From Nonomuraea helvata (GTDB lineage Bacteria > Actinomycetota > Actinomycetes > Streptosporangiales > Streptosporangiaceae), in NCBI RefSeq assembly GCF_039535785.1, contig NZ_BAAAXV010000009.1, forward strand, positions 1,860,001-1,924,000: a stretch of 64,000 nt of DNA. Direction: 5' to 3'. Positions 1 through 8,095 of this stretch are shown here, piece by piece; the first letter of the stretch is position 1, and every line of letters begins with the position of its first letter. A program made the translations under genes and the position numbers. Below the pieces are notes generated by a model. It made no database searches and was not told where the DNA came from. It worked only from the letters and a program-made list of their open reading frames with translations.

Positions 1-2
1 GC

Positions 3-68
3 GGTGAGATACCGGAGCACGTCATGGACAGCTACACGTACCTGATCATGCCAATGCGGGTCGCCTGA
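3..68 (+). CDS. C-terminus of an unidentified upstream protein
   Basis: An open frame enters from the left edge and stops with TGA at 66-68. Only 21 residues are visible (GEIPEHVMDSY..., ending PMRVA), too few to recognise. It is codirectional with the early operons. The gap that follows (69-231) carries the first AT-rich promoter/operator. Confidence 0.4.
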   Translation, partial: GEIPEHVMDSYTYLIMPMRVA

Positions 69-157
69 CTGTCGAGTGCGCGCCCGCCCGGTAACCATCG
101 GGAGGGCGCGCACCTCCGCAACTCCAGCGTTTTCGCAGCTCAAACCCCCGAAAACTC

Positions 158-193
158 TGTACGTCATGATCGTAAGAAGTTATGATAATGATA
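158..193 (+). promoter_or_regulatory. AT-rich early promoter/operator, copy 1
   Basis: TATGAT at 181-186 is a good -10 box lying 17 bases after TGTACG (158-163), exactly the arrangement of copy 6 at 14122. TTATGATAATGATA (180-193) is a reverse-orientation half-site differing at two positions from the consensus. An imperfect dyad (ATCGTAA, 4 bases, TTATGAT) overlaps the -10 box, so a bound repressor would occlude RNA polymerase. It lies 40-70 bases before the ParB-like gene. Confidence 0.65.
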
Positions 194-231
194 GTTCAAT
201 CAGTACAAGCCACCCACCCAAGGAGACAGTT

Positions 232-1332
232 GTGAGCACCAGCCCGACCACCGAAGGCCAGGCCACCACCACAGCGCCGGAGGCCACGAAGGACGCCGGA
301 AAGATCGTCGCCAGAACCATCCCCGTCTCCGCGATCCTCCCCGACCCGGACCAGCCGCGCGAGCACTTCGACGAGGAGAAGCTGAACGAACTGGCTGCCT
401 CGATGAAGAAGCTCGGCCAGCTCGAATCGATCGCCGTGCGAGTCGGCCCCAAAGGCACGTACCTCCTCATCGCCGGCGAGCGCCGCTGGCGCGCCGCCCA
501 GATCGCCGGCATCACCAAGCTGCGCGCCAACGTCCACCTCGGCGTCGCCGACGGCGACCCGATGACGCTCGCCAAGCAGGTCGCCGAGAACGTCGCGAGG
601 GCCGACATGACCCCGATGGAGGAGGCCAAGGCGTTCAAGCGCCTGGTCGACGCAGAGTACTCGGTGGAAGAAGTCGCCGAGATGTGCGGTAAGTCGGCGG
701 CTTACGTCGGCTGGCGCATCGACCTGCTCAAGCTCGCCCCCGCCGTCCAGGACGCGGTGGCCAAGGGGCATCTGCCGGTGAACCTCGCCTGGTACGTCGC
801 CCAGCTCGCCCACGACAACCAGGTCCGGTTCCTGTCTCGATGGGTGCGAGGCGACTTCCCGGCCGCACGGGACGCCGAGGCCTTCGCCCAGGCGTGCGCG
901 ACCGAAGAGAAGCGCCAGGCTGAGCAGGGCGCCATGTTCGTCCTCGCCGACGCCGAAGAGGCAGCCCAGGCGCTCGCCGACGACGGCCAGGAGCCACTGT
1001 TCGCCCAGCTGTCGGACGACGAGCAGGAACGCATCACGGTAGAGCGCAAGAAGCTCCTCGGCAAGATCGACCGGATGTCCGAGATTGGGACGGTCCTGTC
1101 CGAGATCGCCACCATGGAGCCCGGCGAGCTGGCCCTGCTCTTGGCGGGAGCCCCCGGCGGGCTCGCCGCTCAGCGCCAGCGCATTACGCACCTGCAGAGC
1201 CTGGCCGTCAAGGCCAACAAGTCCCTGCGCGACGCGCAGATGGCGGCTGCCGTCCGCGCGGGCGGCACGCAGGTCGCGCCTGAGACCTCCACGGAAGACG
1301 CGCAGGACTCCACCGCGATCAACCACGCATAG
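232..1332 (+). CDS. ParB/Spo0J-family DNA-binding protein
   Basis: A 366-residue ParB-family protein. The ParB N-terminal domain spans about residues 25-125 and carries the CTP-binding signature GERRWRA (82-88) and the ENVARADMTPMEEA stretch (120-132) typical of genuine ParB/Noc proteins. A helix-turn-helix (VEEVAEMCGKSAAYV, about 145-160) follows, then an alpha-helical C-terminus. The GTG at 232 is chosen because AAGGAG precedes it; longer in-frame starts would translate the AT-rich promoter. No ParA neighbour is visible, so it may be a plasmid-like partition factor, a regulator, or part of the phage modification set. The real parS-like target is unknown; the repeated AT-rich dyads nearby are candidates. 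Confidence 0.85.
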   Translation: MSTSPTTEGQATTTAPEATKDAGKIVARTIPVSAILPDPDQPREHFDEEKLNELAASMKKLGQLESIAVRVGPKGTYLLIAGERRWRAAQIAGITKLRANVHLGVADGDPMTLAKQVAENVARADMTPMEEAKAFKRLVDAEYSVEEVAEMCGKSAAYVGWRIDLLKLAPAVQDAVAKGHLPVNLAWYVAQLAHDNQVRFLSRWVRGDFPAARDAEAFAQACATEEKRQAEQGAMFVLADAEEAAQALADDGQEPLFAQLSDDEQERITVERKKLLGKIDRMSEIGTVLSEIATMEPGELALLLAGAPGGLAAQRQRITHLQSLAVKANKSLRDAQMAAAVRAGGTQVAPETSTEDAQDSTAINHA

Positions 1333-1337
1333 AAGAG

Positions 1338-1354
1338 TATCAAAATCATAAAAA
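1338..1354 (+). promoter_or_regulatory. AT-rich operator half-site, copy 2
   Basis: TATCAAAATCATAAAAA is identical over 17 bases to copies 3 and 5 but lacks the downstream TATGAT -10 box. It lies 6 bases after the ParB stop codon and about 50 bases before the next gene. It may be a binding site without promoter activity (a stoperator or spreading site). Confidence 0.6.
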
Positions 1355-1406
1355 TCTTCGGGGGTGACATGGTCGCCCCCGAAGGTCCGCCAGGAAGGAG
1401 GAAGCC

Positions 1407-2291
1407 GTGAGGGCCGCCACGCTGACACGCCGGTTCTACCGCTTCTACCGCGTCACATACCTCGACACGACATGGACTCTGTCCGCCGACCCGGTCGGCA
1501 ACGCCCGCGTGGTGAGCCTGCTCCGTGCCGCCCGCGGCTGGTCCCTCCCCATCACCGTCACACCGTTCACTGTCCACCAAGCCGCATTCGCCTGCGCCTG
1601 GTGCCTCGCACGGCCCCGCGCCTTCGTCTGGACCGGAACCGTCCGCCGCGAGAGCCCTTGGTGTGACGCCCCCCAGTGCCAGACCGCACGACTGCGACGC
1701 GCGGCCGGCTCACCGCCCACGCGCGGAAAGGAGATTCCAATGATGACCGTGGAACCCGGCTACACCGTGGCCTACGAACTGGCCCAGGTCATCGCTCTGG
1801 CCGAACTTGCAGTGGCGGCCGAGTCGACCGCCGCCATGGAGATATCACAGGACGGCAGCCGCTTGCGATTCAACGCGGGCCCGCAGACCATCCTCGCCGC
1901 CCTCGGAGACGAAGGCCGCACGATCGGTACGCGGATGACGCTGACCTTCACGCCCAACGATCCCGTAACCAGCGTCGAGAGCAGGAACGACATCAGCGAC
2001 CTGGACTTCATGCGCGGCTGTCTCGCCGAAGGCGGCAAGAGGCTGTACCTGACGAGGAGCCACCGCCAGCGGTCGGGATGGCTGATGACGTGCAACCCAA
2101 CGCTGGACCAGCGGAAGCCGCCGTACGACGTGCCCGAACGATACAAGGTGATGTGCTACACCAGCCCCGGTCCTTGGCACCTGCTCGACCTGGAGACTGG
2201 TCTGGCCTACCGCGCCAAGCCGGGGCAGGCCGCGCTGCAGGGATCGCGCAGCGAGATGGAGACCCTGGCCGGGCGGCTCAACGCGTCGTGA
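1407..2291 (+). CDS. hypothetical protein, possible two-part gene with internal start
   Basis: The frame encodes up to 294 residues with no recognised family. The GTG start at 1407 follows GGAAGGAGG. The first ~110 residues carry two cysteine pairs (CAWC and CDAPQC, about 30 residues apart) suggesting a small zinc ribbon. At 1740 there is an in-frame ATG preceded by GGAAAGGAG, so the remaining 183 residues (MMTVEPGYTVAYELAQV...) may be translated independently. Either one fused protein or two in-frame products are possible. It sits between the ParB-like and GP88-like genes. Confidence 0.6.
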   Translation: MRAATLTRRFYRFYRVTYLDTTWTLSADPVGNARVVSLLRAARGWSLPITVTPFTVHQAAFACAWCLARPRAFVWTGTVRRESPWCDAPQCQTARLRRAAGSPPTRGKEIPMMTVEPGYTVAYELAQVIALAELAVAAESTAAMEISQDGSRLRFNAGPQTILAALGDEGRTIGTRMTLTFTPNDPVTSVESRNDISDLDFMRGCLAEGGKRLYLTRSHRQRSGWLMTCNPTLDQRKPPYDVPERYKVMCYTSPGPWHLLDLETGLAYRAKPGQAALQGSRSEMETLAGRLNAS

Positions 2292-2432
2292 CGCGCCGCC
2301 CTTGACTACGCGGGCGGCTCCTCACAGCCGCCTCCTGCCTCCACTGCCATATCAAAGGCGCCACATCTTGCGATCTCGATACGAACTGCGGCGTCTGCTC
2401 CCCAACCCTCCGGCCCACCGAAAGGCGCCGCA

Positions 2433-2531
2433 ATGCCCGCACACCAGCCCGCGCCCCGGAGCCCTCGGCAGAGCAGCGGTAAGAGGCTCCCGGCTTTCGC
2501 TCCGCACTGCGCACGAGGGGACAGGCCGTGA
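2433..2531 (+). CDS. possible small coupled ORF
   Basis: A 32-residue frame (MPAHQPAPRSPRQ...) follows AAAGG and its TGA overlaps the GTG of the GP88-like gene (GTGA, 2528-2531), the coupling seen repeatedly in this genome. It is arginine/proline rich with no known family, so it may be a chance ORF. The rest of 2292-2432 shows nothing recognisable. Confidence 0.3.
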   Translation: MPAHQPAPRSPRQSSGKRLPAFAPHCARGDRP

Positions 2532-3331
2532 GTGGGCAGGTGAACCGCGTTCAAGGCGCGCTGTTCGAACTCCCACCGGCCCGACCGGCGCCCGAGCGCC
2601 CGAGCAGGCTGCTCATGCGCAATTCGCGGCTGAGACGCGACCCTGAACGCATCTGGAACTGGACGCTACCCGCCTTGGCCGCCGAACTGCCGTCCGGGCG
2701 GAAGATCGTGACGTGCCCGTCCGCAGGCACCTGCGCCGACATCTGCTACGCCCTCTTCGGGACGTACCGCTTCCGCAATGTGCTCGAGCGGCACGTGGCC
2801 AACCTCCGCTTCGTCGTGGAGGACCTTGAAGGGTGGGAGCGCGTGATGCGAGCGGAACTCGGCGCGCGGCGCTTCCGCGGCGCGGCGGTCCGCATCCACG
2901 ACGCCGGCGATTTCTTCAGCGACGCCTACCTTGCGGCCTGGCTGCGCATCATCGACGCCCGACGCGAGGTGTTCTTCTACGCCTATACGAAGGAAGTGAG
3001 GAGATTCAAGCGAATGGTGGAGCCGCAGCCCCCGCCCAACCTGGCCTGGGTCTACTCCCTGGGCGGAAAGCACGACGCCATGCTGGACCTCGCCACCGAC
3101 CGGGTCGCCGACGTGTTCCCCACCGAAGCGGCGATCACCGAGGCCGGCTGGCATTCGCAGGCGCCGTCCGACCTCCTGGCGGTGCGGGGCCCCAGCCCAG
3201 TCGGGATGTCCGTCAATCGAATCCCGACGGCGGTGCGCCTCCTGGGCAACCGCACGCTCGGCCAGATGCAACAGGAGAGCGACCGCCGCAAGCGCGCACT
3301 CAGGGCTTCACGGAGAGGAAAACCGCTATGA
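2528..3331 (+). CDS. GP88-like phage protein
   Basis: The 267-residue product resembles the actinophage Gene-product-88 family, whose biochemical function is unknown. Supporting features are a WNWTLPAL motif, a cysteine cluster (TCPSAGTCADICYA, about residues 58-71), the stretch VRIHDAGDFFSDAYL (about 121-135) and FFYAYTK (about 150-156). The cysteine cluster and the HxxGDF motif suggest a metal site. Its GTG overlaps the preceding small ORF and its stop overlaps the next gene by ATGA, so the run is translationally coupled. Confidence 0.65.
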   Translation: MSGQVNRVQGALFELPPARPAPERPSRLLMRNSRLRRDPERIWNWTLPALAAELPSGRKIVTCPSAGTCADICYALFGTYRFRNVLERHVANLRFVVEDLEGWERVMRAELGARRFRGAAVRIHDAGDFFSDAYLAAWLRIIDARREVFFYAYTKEVRRFKRMVEPQPPPNLAWVYSLGGKHDAMLDLATDRVADVFPTEAAITEAGWHSQAPSDLLAVRGPSPVGMSVNRIPTAVRLLGNRTLGQMQQESDRRKRALRASRRGKPL

Positions 3332-3864
3332 CCCAGCCCGCCCCTGATCACGAGCAGCACATCCGCATCGCCATCACCCACCCCGACCCGCCCGAGGGCG
3401 GGGACTGCCGCGTCACCGTCCGGAACATCACCACCCGAGCCCAGCGCGGCAATGCCGAAGGCCGGCTGCCCACGACGGACACCGACGATGGGCCAAGGCA
3501 CGGGCCACGGTACAGGTCGTACTGCGGCGGGTGCGGTGAGGAGGGCCCGCTTCGGGAGGACGAGAGCCTCGCGGTGGAGGACGGCTGCGATCACGCCTAT
3601 CCCGGGTGGCGCTCTATGCCGGTCGTAGTGCACCGGCCCTACACCGACAAGCCGCAGCCGCTCGCCCGCTGGAAGGAGCAGGTGCGCGCGGTGTACCCAG
3701 CCGGGTGGCTGGATCGGCAGGGGCCGGTACGCGAACTGCGTCACGGCCTGGGGAGCCGGCATGTGCCCGGCCTCGCACCAGGCGGCGGCTACCTGATGGC
3801 GGTAATGCGGCCGGACCCCAAGAAGTCGAGGAGCCTGCCCGCGATCCAGACGTCGCTGTTCTAG
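3328..3864 (+). CDS. hypothetical zinc-ribbon protein
   Basis: 178 residues starting at the ATG of an ATGA overlap with the GP88-like gene, preceded by GGAGAGG. A probable zinc ribbon (YCGGCGEEGPL, then DGCDH about 20 residues later) lies in the middle. The acidic N-terminus and proline-rich C-terminus ending SLPAIQTSLF are unremarkable. No family is recognised. The following gap (3865-4007) holds promoter copy 3. Confidence 0.65.
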   Translation: MTQPAPDHEQHIRIAITHPDPPEGGDCRVTVRNITTRAQRGNAEGRLPTTDTDDGPRHGPRYRSYCGGCGEEGPLREDESLAVEDGCDHAYPGWRSMPVVVHRPYTDKPQPLARWKEQVRAVYPAGWLDRQGPVRELRHGLGSRHVPGLAPGGGYLMAVMRPDPKKSRSLPAIQTSLF

Positions 3865-3934
3865 CGCCCCGACAGGCGAAGGCTCTTCACCTGCTCTGAC
3901 CTGCAAAAACAGCCGTTTCTCAGGCCTATTTACA

Positions 3935-3966
3935 TTGCTATCAAAATCATAAAAAGTTATGATGAT
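3935..3966 (+). promoter_or_regulatory. AT-rich early promoter/operator, copy 3
   Basis: TTGCTA (3935-3940) and TATGAT (3958-3963) are separated by exactly 17 bases. Inside, ATCATAA and TTATGAT form a perfect 7-bp inverted repeat with a 4-base spacer, so the -10 box is half of an operator dyad. The half-site TATCAAAATCATAA is at 3939-3952. Copy 5 matches this one at all but one of 31 positions. It drives the operon beginning at 4008. Confidence 0.8.
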
Positions 3967-4007
3967 CACTATAACCAATAAGCCCCACAAACCCCGAAGG
4001 AGCCCGA

Positions 4008-4565
4008 ATGTCCGCCAGCGCGACCGCCCTCCGCGACCAGGCCAACCGCGACGACCAGGCCGCCTACGACTCCTTCGAGCGCTGCGACACCGACGGCGCT
4101 CTCAGCCAGTGGGCCCACAGCCTGAACGCCCAAGAGGCCCGCCTGCAGGCCGACATCACCGAGGCCGGCGGCGTCGCCCTGTTCCCCGCCCTGTTCGACC
4201 TGAACGGCAACCTGGTGCGCGCCAAGCTGATGCACGGCCAGTGGGGCGCCTACTTCGCGCTCCTCGACGAGCGCGGCCGGATCACCGGCCAGTGGTTCAC
4301 CCCCTCCAAGGCGAGCGACGCCCGCCGCGCCCGCGCCGCCGACGCCGCGCGCACCGTCGGCGACCTCAAGGGCGGCTACATCGGCTACGTGATGGCTCCC
4401 GCCAAGGCCGAGCTCCGCGGCGGCAACGTCGCCACCGTCACCGCAGTCGCCGTCCGCACCGACAGCGGCTACTCCCCGGACGTCGAGATCGTCGACAACG
4501 GCCAGCACAACGAGTACGGCGAGACGTTCGGCCGCTGGTACGCCATCCGCGGCGGCCTCATCTGA
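4008..4565 (+). CDS. hypothetical accessory protein
   Basis: 185 residues with an ATG at 4008 after AAGGAG. The N-terminus is alpha-helical and alanine-rich. The second half contains a beta-rich stretch (GGYIGYVMAPAKAELRGGN) and ends in EYGETFGRWYAIRGGLI. No catalytic motif or membrane segment is visible and no family is recognised. It is the first gene behind promoter copy 3 and probably heads a transcript reaching the methyltransferases. Confidence 0.7.
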   Translation: MSASATALRDQANRDDQAAYDSFERCDTDGALSQWAHSLNAQEARLQADITEAGGVALFPALFDLNGNLVRAKLMHGQWGAYFALLDERGRITGQWFTPSKASDARRARAADAARTVGDLKGGYIGYVMAPAKAELRGGNVATVTAVAVRTDSGYSPDVEIVDNGQHNEYGETFGRWYAIRGGLI

Positions 4566-4633
4566 CCTTCCTTCCTCCGGCCCCGGGGCACCCGCCCCGG
4601 GGCTCCCACCCATGCCTCAAGGAGGCCCCGCCC

Positions 4634-5452
4634 ATGACCGCCGCGAACCACGCCCAGATCACCGCCACCGTGGACGCCGCAACGCGAGCCGCGACCACCA
4701 ACATCGACGCCTTCGTCAAGGAGGGCCTGCGCCTGCTTGACACCTTCCACGCTGGCGAACTGGCCAAGCCGTACGAGCTGCCCCTCGTTCTGGCCCTCCA
4801 CATCGACCGGATCCGCGACATGGCTCTGCAGGCCATCAATCCCGCCAACGCGGCGAACCGATCGAACGCGTGGACCAACCTGGCCATGCGCACCGAGCCG
4901 GTGTTCGTCGCACCCGTCGCCACCCTGGCCGCCTGCGCTGCGTTCGTCGCCGGCGACAGCAGGCAGGGAGCCGAAGCCCTGGAGACGGCGCTCATCTGCG
5001 ACCCCGGCTACCGGGTCGCCCACCTGCTGCAGGGGATGCTGCGGGTCCGCACCGTTCACGCCGACTTCGACGTGTCCAACATCCCGTTACCGGACGTCCA
5101 ACCGCGCCACATCTGGGCAATCCCGCTGCTCCGCCGTGTCCGCCTGTACCACGCGCTGACCGAGAGGGGCCCTGCCGCGAACACCGGACACGACCCGTTC
5201 ACCGCCCGGACTGCCGTCGCCCAAGCCGCACACGACAGCGGCCTCGCCGTCAGCTTCACCACCACCGACTCCGCCCACTACGAGCGAGGCGGGAAGGCGC
5301 TGACCATCACCTACGACAGCGACGGCGGCCTCGTCCACGCGTTCTACATCCACGCCAGATCCCAGCCTGGACGGCGGCTCGACTCGCTGGCCGACGTCCT
5401 GGCCGCCCTCGACGCGATGACCTCCAGCCCGGCCGACATCCCGCCCGCCTGA
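4634..5452 (+). CDS. DUF4192-like protein
   Basis: 272 residues; the ATG at 4634 follows AAGGAGG. The central segment (TLAACAAFVAGDSRQG, then ALETALICDPGYRVAHLL, about residues 100-140) matches the pattern of the actinobacterial DUF4192 family, whose function is unknown. The C-terminal ~60 residues (beta strands such as KALTITYDSDGG) are outside that similarity. The long frame open upstream to 3959 is out-of-frame with the real gene at 4008 and is not coding. Confidence 0.6.
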   Translation: MTAANHAQITATVDAATRAATTNIDAFVKEGLRLLDTFHAGELAKPYELPLVLALHIDRIRDMALQAINPANAANRSNAWTNLAMRTEPVFVAPVATLAACAAFVAGDSRQGAEALETALICDPGYRVAHLLQGMLRVRTVHADFDVSNIPLPDVQPRHIWAIPLLRRVRLYHALTERGPAANTGHDPFTARTAVAQAAHDSGLAVSFTTTDSAHYERGGKALTITYDSDGGLVHAFYIHARSQPGRRLDSLADVLAALDAMTSSPADIPPA

Positions 5453-5515
5453 CCGCCCGCCCTCCGGGGCGGGTGAACCCGCCCCGAGGCACACCACCCA
5501 CATGGAAGGACCAAC

Positions 5516-5932
5516 ATGCTCAAGTTCGTCTTCGACGTGCCCGCCACCGCGACCATCAAGCTCTCGGCCGACGGAGAGCAAGCCGCCGAAAGGATCAACG
5601 ACGACGACAAGGAGGCGCGTTTCGAGACCCGCGCCATCGACGGCGAAAGCGGGGACTACTGGCAGATCGAGCTGGTCGTCCTGAGCTCGCGAGGACGCGC
5701 CACCCTGGCCGAAGTCTGGGACGACGGCACGCTCACCGCGGGGAGCCACGTCCAGCCGAGTCCCGTGCGGGAAGCCGTCCTGCCGGACGCCACCCGTGCC
5801 GAACCCGAGGATCGCCTGACCGCCTGGGAACACGCCGCCGACAGCGCGTGCGGCGACGAGCACGCCGCCGCAGCCGATCTGGCCGACGTCGTTCGCGCCC
5901 TCCTCCAGCGGGTGGAAGGCGGCAAGAGGTGA
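5516..5932 (+). CDS. hypothetical acidic protein
   Basis: 138 residues with an ATG at 5516 after GGAAGGA. The first ~60 residues are predicted beta (MLKFVFDVPATATIKLSAD...) and the C-terminal half is helical and rich in Ala/Asp/Glu. No family is recognised. Its TGA overlaps the GTG of the following methyltransferase, so the two are coupled. Confidence 0.65.
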   Translation: MLKFVFDVPATATIKLSADGEQAAERINDDDKEARFETRAIDGESGDYWQIELVVLSSRGRATLAEVWDDGTLTAGSHVQPSPVREAVLPDATRAEPEDRLTAWEHAADSACGDEHAAAADLADVVRALLQRVEGGKR

Positions 5933-6771
5933 AGATCCCCGACGACGTGCTCGCCGTGCTGGCCGACCCGCGCGTGATCATCGCTGGCGACCGCGTGCGG
6001 ATTCCATTCGAGCTGGACAGGCCACTGTACGAACGTGTCGACCACATCCTTCGGATGGCGGGCGGCAGGTGGGACCGCCGCAAGAGGGTCCGCGCTCATG
6101 TGTTCGGCCACCAGGTCGAGGAGTTCATGCGGCAGGCGATCGCGTCGGCTGAGTTCCCGTCCCGGTACGAGCAGGGCTGGTACCCGAGCCCGCCGCCTGT
6201 GGTCGAGAAGCTCCTGGAGCACGCCGGCATCAGCGACCAACGCCCGGGACTGACCGTGCTGGAGCCGTCCGCCGGGACCGGCTGCATCGCCGGACCAGCC
6301 GCCGCCCGCGGCGCCGTGGTCGATGTCGTCGAAATCGACGCCCGCCGTGTCGAAGTACTGCACCGACAGGGCTTCGCCCGCCGTGTCGTCCACGGCGACT
6401 TCCTGACCGATGTGCACCCGCTCGACTACCCGGAGGGGTTCAGCCGTGTGGTCATGAACCCGCCGTTCAACGACGCGGTCGCCCATGTCGAGCACGCGCT
6501 GGGGTTCCTCGGCGACGACGCAGTTCTGGTGTCGGTCATGCCGGAATACGTGCTCTGGCGCAGCGACCTTACGACCAAGAAGTTCCGGTGGCACGTGGAA
6601 GGCAACGAAGGCGAGTTCGTGCCGCTGCCCCGGGACGCGTTCACACCGTCCGGTGTCACCGTCCACGCCGTTCTCGCGATCGTGCCGACCGGCCACGAAG
6701 GGTGCACCGTCCGCAACCACAGCTGGCATCGCAGGTACCCCAAGCAGCAATACGAGCTGTTCGCCCTCTGA
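5929..6771 (+). CDS. class I SAM-dependent DNA methyltransferase (NPPF type)
   Basis: 280 residues. The SAM-binding motif I is EPSAGTG (112-118), the acidic motif II is VVEIDARR (133-140) and the catalytic motif IV is NPPF (177-180), as expected for N6-adenine or N4-cytosine DNA methyltransferases. No target-recognition domain is evident beyond a ~80-residue N-terminus. The GTG at 5929 lies in a GTGA overlap. No cognate nuclease is adjacent, so it is probably an orphan phage methylase that protects virion DNA. Confidence 0.75.
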   Translation: MKIPDDVLAVLADPRVIIAGDRVRIPFELDRPLYERVDHILRMAGGRWDRRKRVRAHVFGHQVEEFMRQAIASAEFPSRYEQGWYPSPPPVVEKLLEHAGISDQRPGLTVLEPSAGTGCIAGPAAARGAVVDVVEIDARRVEVLHRQGFARRVVHGDFLTDVHPLDYPEGFSRVVMNPPFNDAVAHVEHALGFLGDDAVLVSVMPEYVLWRSDLTTKKFRWHVEGNEGEFVPLPRDAFTPSGVTVHAVLAIVPTGHEGCTVRNHSWHRRYPKQQYELFAL

Positions 6772-6789
6772 CCGGAAGGAACCTGATCT

Positions 6790-6834
6790 GTGACTCACAT
6801 CGTGCACGACCACGCGGAAGGCAGGACGAAGTGA
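6790..6834 (+). CDS. possible leader peptide
   Basis: A 14-residue frame starts with GTG eight bases after GGAAGGA and stops with TGA overlapping the ATG of the next gene (TGATG). The next gene lacks a strong ribosome-binding site of its own, so translating this short frame could deliver ribosomes to it. The peptide sequence (VTHIVHDHAEGRTK) is histidine-rich. This is inference from spacing only. Confidence 0.35.
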   Translation: MTHIVHDHAEGRTK

Positions 6835-8009
6835 TGGCCCGGCGCCGCCGCCAGGCCGGCCCCGATGCGCGCCAGTTCGACCTGTTCACGATGGCGCCGC
6901 AGTCGACGGCCCCTCTACTGTCCACGCCCACGCCGGCTACAACCACGCAACTACCCACACCTTCCCCAACCCCGCAGCCCGCGCTCACCACCGCGGCGGC
7001 CAGGCAGGCCCCGCCCGACGCCCACCTGGTCGACGGCGACCGCAGGTACAGGCTCTCCCGCCGATCAGCTGCCGACCTCGCCGAGCGTGCCGCCGAGGCA
7101 TGGCATCAACGGCGCGCTGGCAGCGATATCGCGATCCCGATGGGGATCGTCGCCGGCCTGACCCTGCTGCGGAAGACCGGAACAGACGGCACCGACACGG
7201 CCCGCTTCGTCCTCGGCCTCGACAAACGAGCCCTGCTGAAGTTCCACCAACGGATCTGGGGCTACGTGTGGATCCGGCACCCGTACCTGGTGGAGATCGC
7301 CAGACCGATCCACGAGTGGCTCAGCGTGGAGGAGGACCCGCCCGCGAAAGCGATCGATGCCGTTCACGCTCTCACCCACACCATGATTCGCAACGGGCTC
7401 CTCGACATCACCGGAGACCCCGACCCGATGATGCGCTGCGAAGCCGATCTGTTGGGGATGGTGCTCACCCAGATGCGGTCGGAGAGAGCGCGCCTCGCGC
7501 TCGCTGAGGTTCACACCCCGCCCGACATGGCCGATCTGATCGTCCGCGTGCTGTTCGACCGCGGCGGCAACTTGAAGCCAGGTCAGTGGATCGACGAGCC
7601 GACCGCCGGCACCGGCGGCCTGCTGCGCTCGACCGCGCTGCTCATGCGCATGCAGGGCATGAACCCTCACGAGTTCGGATGGTCGCTGGGGGAGATCGAT
7701 CCGATCGCGGCCGCGTGCGCAGCCGTCAACGCGGTCGTGTGGGACCTCGGTGGCAATGTCCTCATCCACGTCGGTGACACCCTGGCCACCGGCAACGGAC
7801 CGTCGCGGGCCTACGAGCACCGCAAGGCGGTAGAAGCCCACTACGAGAAGGTGATGGACAGCGCCACCACGGCAGCGCGATTCATCGCCGCCCTCCGCAA
7901 GGCCAAGACGCTCATGGGCACGGTGGAGAAGTCGCGTCAACACCCTCACCGGACAGGCCCTGAAGGTCATCTTGGAGCGGCCGTGCAGGCGCGCATCGTC
8001 CGGCCCTGA
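6834..8009 (+). CDS. N6-DNA-methylase-like protein lacking motif IV
   Basis: 391 residues. A proline/threonine-rich N-terminus (residues 20-60) precedes a helical domain and then an HsdM-like SAM site, DEPTAGTGG (254-262), with GEIDPIAAACAAVNAVVWD (287-305) as motif II and following helix. After GDTLA, where type I methylases have NPPY/F, the sequence goes straight into a basic helical tail and no NPP[YFW] occurs. It may be catalytically dead, a SAM-binding regulator, or a partner of the upstream methyltransferase. The last ~60 residues look unlike the family and may have been replaced. Confidence 0.7.
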   Translation: MARRRRQAGPDARQFDLFTMAPQSTAPLLSTPTPATTTQLPTPSPTPQPALTTAAARQAPPDAHLVDGDRRYRLSRRSAADLAERAAEAWHQRRAGSDIAIPMGIVAGLTLLRKTGTDGTDTARFVLGLDKRALLKFHQRIWGYVWIRHPYLVEIARPIHEWLSVEEDPPAKAIDAVHALTHTMIRNGLLDITGDPDPMMRCEADLLGMVLTQMRSERARLALAEVHTPPDMADLIVRVLFDRGGNLKPGQWIDEPTAGTGGLLRSTALLMRMQGMNPHEFGWSLGEIDPIAAACAAVNAVVWDLGGNVLIHVGDTLATGNGPSRAYEHRKAVEAHYEKVMDSATTAARFIAALRKAKTLMGTVEKSRQHPHRTGPEGHLGAAVQARIVRP

Positions 8010-8060
8010 GCAGAAGGACGGACCCACCTTGAAGGTTTGACGTGCCCAACCCGTCACACA

Positions 8061-8089
8061 TTGTTATCAAACAAGTAGAAGAATATGAT
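8061..8089 (+). promoter_or_regulatory. AT-rich early promoter, copy 4
   Basis: TTGTTA (8061-8066), 17 bases, TATGAT (8084-8089). The operator half-site is degenerate here (TATCAAACAAGTAG), so the promoter geometry is kept while the dyad is weakened. The start codon at 8096 lies only 7 bases after the -10 box, implying a leaderless or nearly leaderless mRNA unless a later ATG (8144) is used. Confidence 0.65.
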
Positions 8090-8095
8090 CACGAT

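Noticed and set aside
3959-4633. Frame open upstream of the DUF4192-like gene
   Set aside because: It is Arg/Pro-rich and overlaps the better-supported gene at 4008; the real start is ATG 4634 after AAGGAGG.
4870-5928. Upstream extension of the methyltransferase frame
   Set aside because: Arg-rich out-of-frame reading of other genes; the methyltransferase starts at the GTGA overlap at 5929.
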